Origin: Porticoccaceae bacterium
GTDB taxonomy: Bacteria > Pseudomonadota > Gammaproteobacteria > Pseudomonadales > Porticoccaceae
Direction: 5' to 3'
NCBI GenBank assembly: GCA_002591625.1
Contig: PCDB01000040.1
Coordinates: 100,409-106,696 of the forward strand
Length of the DNA: 6,288 bases
Shown: one piece after another, positions 1 to 6,288 of the stretch
Position numbering within the stretch: position 1 is the first letter of the stretch
How the letters are laid out: the number at the start of each line of letters is the position of its first letter
Position numbers and translations under genes: made by a program
The notes under the pieces: generated by a model
The model's input: only the letters and a program-made list of their open reading frames with translations
Database searches by the model: none
What the model was told of the DNA's origin: nothing

Positions 1-41
1 TGCGTCCGTGTATAAGATCCTAAGACTTGGAACCCAAAAAA

Positions 42-1733
42 TTGTTAATATCTCTTCATATCAAAAATTACACTCTAGTCGAAAACTTGGAAATAGAATT
101 TTCGCGAGGGTTCACAGCGATCAGCGGAGAAACTGGAGCAGGAAAGTCCTTGGTCCTCGAAGCTCTGTCGATGGCTCTGGGAAGTCGCGCAGATACCGAA
201 GCCATTCGATTTGGAGAAAACATAAGCGAAGTTAGTGCACAATTTGAGGTTTCCGAAATTCCTCTTGCATTGAAGTGGTTGAGTGAGCGAGATTTTGAGG
301 CAGATACTACTTGTATCCTACGCCGATTATTCAAAGCTGAAGGTCGCTCCCGCGGTTACATTAATGGCGATCCATGCACGATGCAACAATTGCAAGATAT
401 AGGCAGCATACTGGTAGATATCCATAATCAGCATGAGCACCAATCACTTCTTCATCGCAGCACCCATAAACGACTGCTGGATGAATATGCTGAGGCAAGC
501 ACCTTAGCTAGAGAAGTTAGACAAGAATATATGGCATTAGAGGCAGCTCAAAGAAAACTGCGCTCTCTTGAAACCAAAGCCGATGTCGACTCATCACAAG
601 TTGAATTACTCCAATATCAAATTAATGAGCTCGAAATGCTAAAATTGGAGAATAACGAGATTGGTAAACTTGAAGCTGAACAACGAAGACTAGCTAATGC
701 GGAACAAATCATCAAAGATTGCCGCCAAATCCTGATGCTCTGTTCCCATAACGAAGGGTGCAACATTCGAGACAACCTCAACCAAGCACTATCAATATCA
801 ATGAGCCTACCCGAGAAACCATCTGAGCTCGCCCATGTCGAGGAAATGCTCAGAAGCAGTTTGATCCAAGTGGAAGAGGCTGCAAGAGAAATTGAAATTT
901 CCGTTGATCATTTCTCTGTTGACCCAGAGCGGTTATCCGAGGTAGATCAACGACTCGCTTCAATTTTTCAACTATCTCGCAAACATAAAGTGAGACCAGA
1001 TGAGCTGTTAGGGGTTAATGAAAGTCTAAAACAGGAACTCGCCAGTCTAAATCTTAACCAGCGAAAAATACTCGACTTAAAAGACCGAATAACAGAGCAG
1101 AGAGAAAACTTCCACAAATCTGCATCTAAGCTCAGCGAAATCAGATCAAATGCATTAGATGGGATGGCAGAGGAAATTAACGAAAAACTCAGACATCTCT
1201 CGATGAAAGAAGCAAGATTTTCTATTATACTGAAGCCTGTCAAAGATTTAGCGGCGAAACCTAGTGGACTCGAGGAAGTAGAGTTCGTCATTTCGACTGC
1301 AAAAGGCCAACCTTACCGATCGTTGAATAAGATTGCCTCCGGTGGAGAATTGTCGAGAATAAGTCTAGCTATACAAGCAGTAGCTGCCCAGAATTCGCAT
1401 ATCCCCACACTTATTTTTGACGAGGTCGATGTGGGAATTGGAGGGGCAACTGCGGACACGATAGGTATTTTATTGAAGACCTTGGGAGAAAAAGGTCAGA
1501 TCCTTAGTATAACACATCAAGCTCAGGTCGCCGCGCACGCAGACGCCCATTATCGGGTTAGAAAGATTGTAGATGGGAACGATACCACCTCAACAATTGA
1601 GGAACTTGATCAAAAGCAATGTGTAGAGGAGCTTGCCCGCATGCTGGGTGGAGCAACGATAACCGAAACCACCCTCAGGCACGCATCTGAGATGTCTCAG
1701 CTCGCGAGATCTCGGAAAAATTCTTTTCGCTGA
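42..1733 (+). CDS. recN: DNA repair protein RecN (SMC-like ATPase)
   Basis: RecN is a cytoplasmic SMC-family ATPase that acts at DNA double-strand breaks, holding DNA together for RecA-dependent recombination. Numbered from the TTG at 42 (563 residues; E. coli RecN is about 553), the protein shows a Walker A motif GETGAGKS (29-36), a long charged, heptad-like middle region (about 150-400) expected to form the coiled-coil arms, an ABC signature ASGGELSR (432-439), Walker B ending in IFDEVD with D460 and E461, and a switch histidine in SITHQAQ (H492). All ATPase elements are intact. An in-frame TAA at 21-23 leaves only TTG 27 or TTG 42 as plausible starts. TTG 42 is preferred because MLISLHIKNYTLV lines up residue for residue with the E. 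coli N-terminus and a weak GGA lies 10 bases upstream; TTG 27 would add five residues. The gene converges on pnp. The family and product are certain; only the start is in doubt. Confidence 0.96.
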   Translation: MLISLHIKNYTLVENLEIEFSRGFTAISGETGAGKSLVLEALSMALGSRADTEAIRFGENISEVSAQFEVSEIPLALKWLSERDFEADTTCILRRLFKAEGRSRGYINGDPCTMQQLQDIGSILVDIHNQHEHQSLLHRSTHKRLLDEYAEASTLAREVRQEYMALEAAQRKLRSLETKADVDSSQVELLQYQINELEMLKLENNEIGKLEAEQRRLANAEQIIKDCRQILMLCSHNEGCNIRDNLNQALSISMSLPEKPSELAHVEEMLRSSLIQVEEAAREIEISVDHFSVDPERLSEVDQRLASIFQLSRKHKVRPDELLGVNESLKQELASLNLNQRKILDLKDRITEQRENFHKSASKLSEIRSNALDGMAEEINEKLRHLSMKEARFSIILKPVKDLAAKPSGLEEVEFVISTAKGQPYRSLNKIASGGELSRISLAIQAVAAQNSHIPTLIFDEVDVGIGGATADTIGILLKTLGEKGQILSITHQAQVAAHADAHYRVRKIVDGNDTTSTIEELDQKQCVEELARMLGGATITETTLRHASEMSQLARSRKNSFR

Positions 1734-1779
1734 CTAATGAGTACTTCAACTTATCTCGCGACGGCGGCCAGACGGGCTT

Positions 1780-3888
1780 TTAGGCTCCCCCGATCGGTTC
1801 CGCATCTTCTATGTTCGCTTCTTTTATTGATAATTTAACACGACCACGATTATCAATATCTATTACTTTCACACGAACATTTTGGCCCTCAGACAGGTGA
1901 TCTGTTACCTTGTTTACTCGTTCTTTAGCAATCTGTGATATGTGCACGAGTCCATCAGTACCCGGCATGAAGTTTACGAAGGCACCGAAATCTACTATTC
2001 GGACCACTTTACCATCGTAAATAGCGCCTGGTTCGGGCTCTGCAACAATAGCACTAATTGCATCTATAGCCGCCTGCAAGCCATTATTGTCATCAGCGTA
2101 AATTTTTACCGCTCCGTCATCAGTGATATCTATCGTAGAGTTAGTTTCCTCGCACAGAGCTCGGATAGTTGCGCCGCCTTTGCCAATAACATCTCGGATT
2201 TTGTCCGAGTGGATCTGCATTAAGCCCATCCGAGGAGCAGATTCCGCCACTTCCTCTCGTCCCACAGCAAGAACTTTGTTCATTCTATCGAGAATATATA
2301 AGCGAGCATCTTTGGCTTGATCCAGAGCAATCTCCATGATCTCCTCAGTAATACCATCTATTTTAATGTCCATTTGCAAAGCTGTGATTCCCTCACTAGT
2401 GCCAGCAACTTTGAAGTCCATGTCCCCCAAATGATCCTCATCCCCCAAAATATCAGTCAATACAGCAAACTGGTCGTCCTCCTTAACTAGTCCCATAGCT
2501 ATGCCTGCGACGGGCGCTTTAAGAGGCACTCCTGCGTCCATCAGAGCCAAACTAGAGCCGCAGACTGACGCCATAGAACTGGAGCCATTAGATTCAGTTA
2601 TTTCCGATACGACACGCACAGAATAAGGAAATTCGTCTTGCGAAGGCATGACAGCTGCAATACCACGACGTGCCAATCGGCCATGACCCACCTCACGCCT
2701 ACTTGTAAACCCAAGTCGTCCGCATTCTCCTACAGAATAAGGAGGGAAATTATAATGCAGCATGAATGGGTCGTCTCGCCGCCCTTCAAGTGCATCGATC
2801 ATTTGCGCATCTCGGGCAGAACCAAGTGTTGCGGCTACAATAGCTTGCGTTTCTCCCCGGGTAAATAATGCAGATCCGTGGACCCGCGGCAAGACATCCA
2901 CTTCCACTTCAATCTGGCGCACTGTCGATGTGTCCCGACCATCAATTCGTTTCTCCCCGCGAATAATCCGCCCTCGAACTATGTTTTTTTCTAAGTTTTT
3001 GAACGCCTCCTTAACGGAGTCTTCAGGAATCTCAGTCTCTGAAGATAGTTCTTTTACAGCAACTTGTTTTAGATCATTAACACGTGATACCCGAGTTTGC
3101 TTGTCAATAATCTGATAAGCAGCCTCAAGATCATCATGAACCAGGCCCTTTAGAGCCTTGATAAAATCGTTATTTTCAGTTTCAGCTTGCCATTCCCATC
3201 TGGATTTTCCAATTTCATCTGCTAGCTGCTGGATAACAGTAATGACTGTTTGCATCTCCTGATGCGCGAATAACACAGCTCCAAGCATAATGTCCTCTGA
3301 CAGTTCGTCTGCCTCCGACTCAACCATCAAAACTGCATCCCGGGTGCCCGCCACTACCATGTCCAAGCTTGAGGATTCAAGTTCGCTATATGACGGGTTT
3401 AATATATACTCATCGTTTGCACTGTATGCCACGCGTGCACCCCCTATGGGGCCATTAAAAGGTATACCTGAAATGGCCAATGCAGCAGACGTGCCAATCA
3501 TAGCAGCGATATCAGGATCGATATCTTTTTCTGCCGATACTACCGTACAGACTACTTGAACTTCATTTTTGAACCCCTCTGGGAAAAGAGGTCTAATCGG
3601 GCGATCTATTAATCTAGATGTCAAAGTTTCCTTTTCGCTGGGACGTCCCTCGCGTTTAAAAAAACCTCCGGGAATCTTACCAGCAGCATATGCCTTTTCT
3701 TGATAGTGCACTCCGAGCGGAAAAAAGTCAGCTCCTGATTTGGCTTCTTTTGCTCCAACTACCGTGCAAAGGACTGATGTATTATCCACCGAGACCAGCA
3801 CCGCTCCAGTGGCTTGTCGCGCTACACGGCCAGTTTCTATAATCACCTCATTTTTTCCATATTTAAACTTTTTTACAATAACTTCCAT
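1780..3888 (-). CDS. pnp: Polyribonucleotide nucleotidyltransferase (PNPase)
   Basis: PNPase is a trimeric 3'-to-5' exoribonuclease that uses phosphate to release nucleoside diphosphates, can run in reverse to add tails, and joins the RNA degradosome in many proteobacteria. The 702-residue product (E. coli 711) has the full domain order: first RNase PH domain (about 10-145) with the RNA-contacting FFKREGRP segment (76-83), an alpha-helical linker (about 240-310), second RNase PH domain (about 315-540), KH domain (about 555-615, with GKGG at 569-572) and S1 domain (about 620-690). The active-site phosphate loop GSSS is at 435-438, and catalytic aspartates D485 and D491 in [11 protein letters not shown] correspond to E. 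coli D486 and D492. The ATG at 3888 follows an AAAAGG ribosome binding site by 7 bases, and [11 protein letters not shown] aligns with the E. coli start. The C-terminal tail after S1 is short. It follows rpsO after a structured leader and probably shares its transcript. Confidence 0.98.
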   Translation of the reverse strand: MEVIVKKFKYGKNEVIIETGRVARQATGAVLVSVDNTSVLCTVVGAKEAKSGADFFPLGVHYQEKAYAAGKIPGGFFKREGRPSEKETLTSRLIDRPIRPLFPEGFKNEVQVVCTVVSAEKDIDPDIAAMIGTSAALAISGIPFNGPIGGARVAYSANDEYILNPSYSELESSSLDMVVAGTRDAVLMVESEADELSEDIMLGAVLFAHQEMQTVITVIQQLADEIGKSRWEWQAETENNDFIKALKGLVHDDLEAAYQIIDKQTRVSRVNDLKQVAVKELSSETEIPEDSVKEAFKNLEKNIVRGRIIRGEKRIDGRDTSTVRQIEVEVDVLPRVHGSALFTRGETQAIVAATLGSARDAQMIDALEGRRDDPFMLHYNFPPYSVGECGRLGFTSRREVGHGRLARRGIAAVMPSQDEFPYSVRVVSEITESNGSSSMASVCGSSLALMDAGVPLKAPVAGIAMGLVKEDDQFAVLTDILGDEDHLGDMDFKVAGTSEGITALQMDIKIDGITEEIMEIALDQAKDARLYILDRMNKVLAVGREEVAESAPRMGLMQIHSDKIRDVIGKGGATIRALCEETNSTIDITDDGAVKIYADDNNGLQAAIDAISAIVAEPEPGAIYDGKVVRIVDFGAFVNFMPGTDGLVHISQIAKERVNKVTDHLSEGQNVRVKVIDIDNRGRVKLSIKEANIEDAEPIGGA

Positions 3889-3900
3889 TTTTTAACCTTT

Positions 3901-3916
3901 TATTTATTAATAAATA
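3901..3916. repeat. Perfect 16-bp A/T palindrome upstream of pnp
   Basis: TATTTATTAATAAATA equals its own reverse complement over all 16 bases and consists only of A and T. It ends at the first base of the pnp ribosome binding site (AAAAGG, 3901-3896 on the minus strand). As DNA it could be a binding site for a dimeric protein; as RNA it would make only a weak A-U hairpin. Long palindromes arise fairly easily in pure A/T tracts, so its function is unproven. Confidence 0.55.
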
Positions 3917-3947
3917 CATGCGTTTCCGACCCATTTCAGAATCTAAG

Positions 3948-4008
3948 GAGGCATCTCGCACGACCGAATGGTTGCCTCTCGTTTGATTGATTCTTCAATT
4001 AAGGCACC
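3948..4008 (-). promoter_or_regulatory. Structured pnp leader with two competing stems
   Basis: Read on the minus strand, the rpsO-pnp gap contains an upstream stem: GGUGCC (4008-4003) pairs with GGCAACC (3976-3970) with one bulged A, and encloses a smaller hairpin AUUGA-AGAA-UCAAU (3999-3986). A downstream stem pairs GAGGCA (3978-3973) with UGCCUC (3953-3948) perfectly, with a short ACC/GGU pairing inside its loop. The two stems share bases 3973-3976 and cannot both form. In E. coli the same intergenic region carries a hairpin that RNase III cuts, after which PNPase represses its own translation. That precedent makes autoregulation plausible here, but these stems are shorter than a typical RNase III substrate. 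No T-run follows, so this is not an ordinary terminator. The pairings are seen directly; the role is inferred. Confidence 0.4.
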
Positions 4009-4067
4009 ATTTCCCTTATACCCTGGCTAATACTTAAGTTTTAGTCTAAACGATACTTGGGCAATTA

Positions 4068-4337
4068 CTAGCGACGTAGCCCAAGCTTTTTGATCAATTT
4101 ACGATATCTTTCGGAATCCTTTGCCTTGAGGTAGTCCAATAATTTTCGCCTCTGATTCACCATTCGAATCAGACCGCGCCTTGAGTGGTGATCCTTTTTA
4201 TGGTTTCCGAAATGAGTCTGGAGTTTATTGATATTCTGTGTGAGCAGAGCCACTTGCACTTCTGGGGATCCTGTATCATTTTTACCCGAACCATGCTCAC
4301 TAATGATTGCTGCCTTTTCTTCCGTGTTTAACGCCAT
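4068..4337 (-). CDS. rpsO: 30S ribosomal protein S15
   Basis: S15 is a primary 16S rRNA-binding protein that binds the helix 20-21-22 junction, starts assembly of the central domain (platform) of the 30S subunit, and contributes to a bridge with the 50S subunit. The product is 89 residues, exactly the E. coli length, and carries the family's invariant features: [14 protein letters not shown] (20-33), the [11 protein letters not shown] rRNA-binding segment (45-55), and a basic [10 protein letters not shown] stretch followed by the terminal LGLRR. The ATG at 4337 follows a strong GGAGAG ribosome binding site (4350-4345) by 7 bases, and that site is itself inside a leader stem. truB ends 122 bp upstream and pnp begins 179 bp downstream. 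I see no convincing terminator after the TAG stop, consistent with rpsO-pnp co-transcription as in E. coli. Identification is certain. Confidence 0.99.
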   Translation of the reverse strand: MALNTEEKAAIISEHGSGKNDTGSPEVQVALLTQNINKLQTHFGNHKKDHHSRRGLIRMVNQRRKLLDYLKAKDSERYRKLIKKLGLRR

Positions 4338-4344
4338 GATGATT

Positions 4345-4403
4345 CTCTCCAGTACGCCCGAAACATAATAATCCAGATATTCCCGCGCGTACTTACAGGA
4401 GAA
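4345..4403 (-). promoter_or_regulatory. rpsO leader stem burying the ribosome binding site
   Basis: On the minus strand, UUCUCC (4403-4398) pairs with the rpsO ribosome binding site GGAGAG (4350-4345) through five Watson-Crick pairs and one G-U pair. After a 4-base UGUA bulge on the upstream side, AGUACGC (4393-4387) pairs perfectly with GCGUACU (4357-4351). The 29-base apical loop runs from 4386 to 4358. S15 represses its own translation in several bacteria by binding differing leader structures that overlap the start region; in E. coli this is a pseudoknot. A 13-pair stem covering the start region of the S15 gene is therefore a strong candidate for such an operator. Complementarity is directly visible; S15 binding is inferred, and I have not identified its G-U/G-C recognition motif with confidence. 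Confidence 0.5.
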
Positions 4404-4423
4404 CTGGTTGAACCTGAACTAAA

Positions 4424-4433
4424 TTGCCGGCAA
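4424..4433. repeat. 10-bp palindrome in the truB-rpsO gap
   Basis: TTGCCGGCAA is a perfect 10-base palindrome in the first part of the rpsO leader, about 30 bases after the truB stop codon. It does not extend further and no T-run follows it on the minus strand, so it is not a recognisable terminator. It could be a small protein-binding site or chance. Confidence 0.3.
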
Positions 4434-4459
4434 ACCTTTAATAGGTTATCACCCCTTAT

Positions 4460-5419
4460 TCATTTAGCGATCAGCCTTTTGGGCTTGATTGAATTATCGC
4501 CGGTTATTTGTGCGACTCCCATAAAATTCTGATTTTCGTCAAAGACGCGCACTATATCCGCTTCTTGCCCAGTGATAAAGCACTGAGATAATAATACTGA
4601 CTGTCCATTAGTTAAGTCGCTCATTTGTGCGGCATCCAAGTTAACTTTTGGATAACTCATAATACCAGCATCCACGGGGCACAGAATTGATTCCAGCAAT
4701 TCCCTATTGCCAGTCTTTTCAATCTTTTCCAAGTAACCAAGGGATATGGCGTCTCTTTCATCAAAAGGTCCCACCGAGTATCGGTCCAAACGACTGACAT
4801 GAGCCCCGCATCCAAGTATTGACCCCAATTCCTCGGCAAGTGCACGGATATAAGTGCCTTTACTGCAACGAATATCTACATCTAGTTCTGGGATCGGTTT
4901 TTTTATAAACCGTTCGATTTGATACTTGTGAATATGTACTATTCTCGGTTCCCTATCTACTTTTATTCCTTGTCTAGCCAGTTTATATAGCGGTGTGCCT
5001 TGTCTTTTAATCGCCGAGTACATCGGCGGAACTTGTCTAATTTGTCCTAAGAACTTTTCTGTCGCATGCTGCAACTTTCCGAAATCCACACCATTTGTGT
5101 CTTCAATGGACACAATTTTACCGTCACTATCTCCGGTATCTGTTTTGATTCCCAATGAAAATGTGGCTCTATAGCTTTTATCGGCATTCAAGAGATATTG
5201 ACTAAATTTGGTTGCCTCACCTAAGCAAATTGGTAAGACGCCTGTCGCCATAGGGTCTAGACTGCCCGTATGTCCAGCTTTTTCAGCATCAAAAACTCTT
5301 TTAACACGTTGAAGCGCCTGATTGGAAGAAATCCCGCTTGGCTTTGAAAGGATAAAGACACCATTAATCTTTTTTCTGCGGCGAGGTGTTTTAACCAGGT
5401 TTAAGCTCGTTTTTTTCAT
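4460..5419 (-). CDS. truB: tRNA pseudouridine(55) synthase TruB
   Basis: TruB converts uridine 55 in the T-loop of most tRNAs to pseudouridine and also acts as a tRNA-folding chaperone. The product has 319 residues (E. coli 314). The catalytic domain holds GHTGSLDPMATG with nucleophile D55 (E. coli D48), the active-site tyrosine Y83 in KSYR (E. coli Y76), and the conserved SKGTYIR segment (186-192) ending in the active-site arginine. Residues after about 200 form the C-terminal, PUA-like RNA-binding part, which is more divergent. A basic N-terminal stretch (TPRRRKK, 11-17) precedes the conserved NGV. The ATG at 5419 lies inside rbfA, giving a 29-bp overlap; an AAGGGA ribosome binding site lies 11 bases upstream, rather far, so translational coupling to rbfA is likely. 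No better start exists downstream before the conserved core. The gene is followed by the structured rpsO leader. Confidence 0.98.
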   Translation of the reverse strand: MKKTSLNLVKTPRRRKKINGVFILSKPSGISSNQALQRVKRVFDAEKAGHTGSLDPMATGVLPICLGEATKFSQYLLNADKSYRATFSLGIKTDTGDSDGKIVSIEDTNGVDFGKLQHATEKFLGQIRQVPPMYSAIKRQGTPLYKLARQGIKVDREPRIVHIHKYQIERFIKKPIPELDVDIRCSKGTYIRALAEELGSILGCGAHVSRLDRYSVGPFDERDAISLGYLEKIEKTGNRELLESILCPVDAGIMSYPKVNLDAAQMSDLTNGQSVLLSQCFITGQEADIVRVFDENQNFMGVAQITGDNSIKPKRLIAK

Positions 5420-5786
5420 TTAAAAGTTGGTCCCTTCTCAACGCATCTTCTATAAGGGCCTCGAGCTTCATACCTTCATCAACCGTATCATCATATAAAA
5501 AACTAATTCGAGGAGTTATGCGCAATTGAATTCTTTTTGCCAGAAGACTTCGAAGATATCCTGCCGCTTTGCCCAAAGCAATAATGGCCTCCTTGATTTC
5601 GGCTTCTGCCCTAAAACCAATGAAACCAATATACACTTTGCAAGAGCTATAATCTTTACTCAGCTCGACGTCATTAATGTTTACCATACCTATCCGAGGA
5701 TCACGGACTGATTGTCTAATCAGCATCGCTAATTCCTTCCTGATGGCATCAGATATTCGATCTATCCTCGCGTACTCTTGTGGCAT
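5391..5786 (-). CDS. rbfA: 30S ribosome-binding factor RbfA
   Basis: RbfA binds the free 30S subunit and helps late maturation of its 16S rRNA; in E. coli it is needed for growth in the cold. The 131-residue product (E. coli 133) is a single KH-like domain. It shows the N-terminal RIDRISDAIRKELA helix, the DPRIGMVNINDVELSKD strand region (29-45), the interrupted-helix AxG element A74-A75-G76 in KAAGYLRSLL that marks this KH subtype, and the TPRISFLYDD strand (91-100) followed by EGMKLEALI. The charged C-terminal tail is variable in the family. The ATG at 5786 has an AAAGGG ribosome binding site 11 bases upstream. infB ends 19 bp before it, and its last 29 bp also encode the start of truB in the +1 frame. 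This is the classic infB-rbfA-truB arrangement. Confidence 0.97.
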   Translation of the reverse strand: MPQEYARIDRISDAIRKELAMLIRQSVRDPRIGMVNINDVELSKDYSSCKVYIGFIGFRAEAEIKEAIIALGKAAGYLRSLLAKRIQLRITPRISFLYDDTVDEGMKLEALIEDALRRDQLLNEKNELKPG

Positions 5787-5799
5787 ATAGTTTAAGACC

Positions 5800-5811
5800 C
5801 TTTGATCAAAG
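5800..5811. repeat. 12-bp palindrome over infB stop and rbfA RBS
   Basis: CTTTGATCAAAG is a perfect 12-base palindrome. On the minus strand it contains the infB TGA stop (5808-5806) and the first four bases of the rbfA ribosome binding site AAAGGG (5803-5798). As RNA it could form a small CUUU/AAAG hairpin with a GAUC loop that a ribosome finishing infB would melt. The palindrome is certain; any coupling role is speculative. Confidence 0.35.
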
Positions 5812-6288
5812 TGATCTTTGGACTTTAGTTATGTCATACACTTCTATCGAGTCTCCAACACGTACATCATTGTAATCTCTGACCCCAATTCCGCACTCCA
5901 TTCCATTTCGAACTTCATGAGCATCATCCTTGAAACGCCTTAATGATTCCAACTCTCCCTGAAATATCACTACATTATCCCGTAGCACACGAATCGGTTT
6001 GCTTCGATGCACAGTCCCCTCTAAGACCATACAGCCAGCAATTAGTCCATATTTAGGTGACTTAAATATATCCCTCACTTCTGCAACGCCAACGATCGTC
6101 TCACGAGATTCAGGCGACAGCATTCCTGACAACGCTTGCTTAACCTCATCCAACAAGTTATATATTACGCTGTAATATCGAACCTCGACTTTTTCCTTCT
6201 CTGATAGAGAGCGTGCTCCGGTGCTCATACGCACGTTAAAACCTAAAACAATAGCACCGGTAGTTATCGCCAAGTTAATATCAGACTC
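5806..6288 (-). CDS. infB: Translation initiation factor IF-2, C-terminal part (cut by window edge)
   Basis: IF2 is the GTPase that brings initiator fMet-tRNA to the 30S subunit and promotes 50S joining. Only the last 160 residues are present; the reading frame stays open to base 6288, and the preceding codons ([11 protein letters not shown]) match the IF2 sequence, so the gene continues beyond the window and the apparent TTG at 6273 is an internal leucine codon. The fragment begins near the end of domain C1 (GFNVR, then the [14 protein letters not shown] helix) and includes the whole C2 domain that binds fMet-tRNA, with the conserved [28 protein letters not shown] and NGMECGIGV segments. It ends ITKVQRSL, close to the E. 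coli C-terminus. The G domain is outside the window. It leads directly into rbfA and truB, probably on one transcript. Nothing looks truncated apart from the window edge. Confidence 0.97.
   Translation of the reverse strand, partial: ESDINLAITTGAIVLGFNVRMSTGARSLSEKEKVEVRYYSVIYNLLDEVKQALSGMLSPESRETIVGVAEVRDIFKSPKYGLIAGCMVLEGTVHRSKPIRVLRDNVVIFQGELESLRRFKDDAHEVRNGMECGIGVRDYNDVRVGDSIEVYDITKVQRSL

Noticed and set aside
8..23. Possible LexA (SOS) box or -10 promoter element upstream of recN
   Set aside because: GTGTATA resembles the left half of CTG-N10-CAG, but the right half is TAA and the left starts with G. TATAAG at 11-16 looks like a -10, but its -35 would lie outside the window, so neither can be supported.
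8..235. Open frame of 75 codons overlapping the start of recN
   Set aside because: It lies in another frame of the conserved RecN N-terminus, and its predicted protein shows no recognisable motif. A 200-bp overlap with recN is implausible.
968..1291. Minus-strand open frame of 107 codons inside recN
   Set aside because: It is antisense to the RecN coiled coil, is rich in Ser and Leu as expected from the complement of Glu/Lys-rich codons, and has no recognisable motif.
2762..3115. Plus-strand open frames of 60-117 codons inside pnp (also 1942-2223, 2638-2868, 3290-3559)
   Set aside because: All lie opposite a fully conserved PNPase frame, have low-complexity Ser/Arg-rich translations, and lack convincing ribosome binding sites.
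3944..3970. Plus-strand TAAGGAGG followed by ATG at 3968 as a small gene start
   Set aside because: The spacing of 16 bases is too long, and the match is the complement of the leader octamer described in the findings; no conserved product is apparent.
4015..4020. Minus-strand TATAAG as a pnp-specific promoter
   Set aside because: The -10 match is good, but no position 16-18 bases upstream resembles TTGACA and there is no extended -10 TG, so a promoter is not supported.
4041..4058. Hairpin GTTT/AAAC just after rpsO as a terminator
   Set aside because: It has only four A/T-rich pairs with no G/C-rich stem and no following T-run on the minus strand, so it is not a rho-independent terminator.

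Overview
The window is a core housekeeping segment of a bacterial chromosome. It most likely comes from a gammaproteobacterium of moderate G+C (mid-40s percent by eye). Every protein resembles its Escherichia coli counterpart in length and motifs, and the leftward gene order infB-rbfA-truB-rpsO-pnp is the classic one for that class. I cannot assign a genus. Beyond pnp lies a rightward recN, an arrangement different from E. coli, where recN sits near nadK and grpE. I see no tRNA, rRNA, insertion sequence, prophage gene, CRISPR array or other sign of transferred DNA.

Layout: recN (plus strand, about 42-1733) fills the left quarter and converges on pnp across a 46-bp gap. All other genes are on the minus strand. 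In transcription order from the right edge they are: the 3' end of infB (cut by the window edge), rbfA after 19 bp, truB overlapping rbfA by 29 bp, a 122-bp leader, rpsO, a 179-bp leader, and pnp. No gap reaches 300 bp, and no strong rho-independent terminator is visible between rpsO and pnp, consistent with read-through along the cluster.

The minus-strand genes form a translation and RNA-metabolism unit. IF2 starts translation, RbfA matures the 30S subunit, TruB makes pseudouridine 55 in tRNA, S15 nucleates assembly of the 30S platform, and PNPase degrades RNA. RecN is a separate function, an SMC-like protein of double-strand-break repair.

The most interesting material is non-coding. In the rpsO leader a two-part stem buries the ribosome binding site, a candidate S15 autoregulatory element. 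The pnp leader holds two mutually exclusive stems, an octamer identical to the expected 3' tail of 16S rRNA, and a perfect 16-bp A/T palindrome next to the ribosome binding site. These pairings were found by eye and no folding energies were computed. I found no new multi-gene system.
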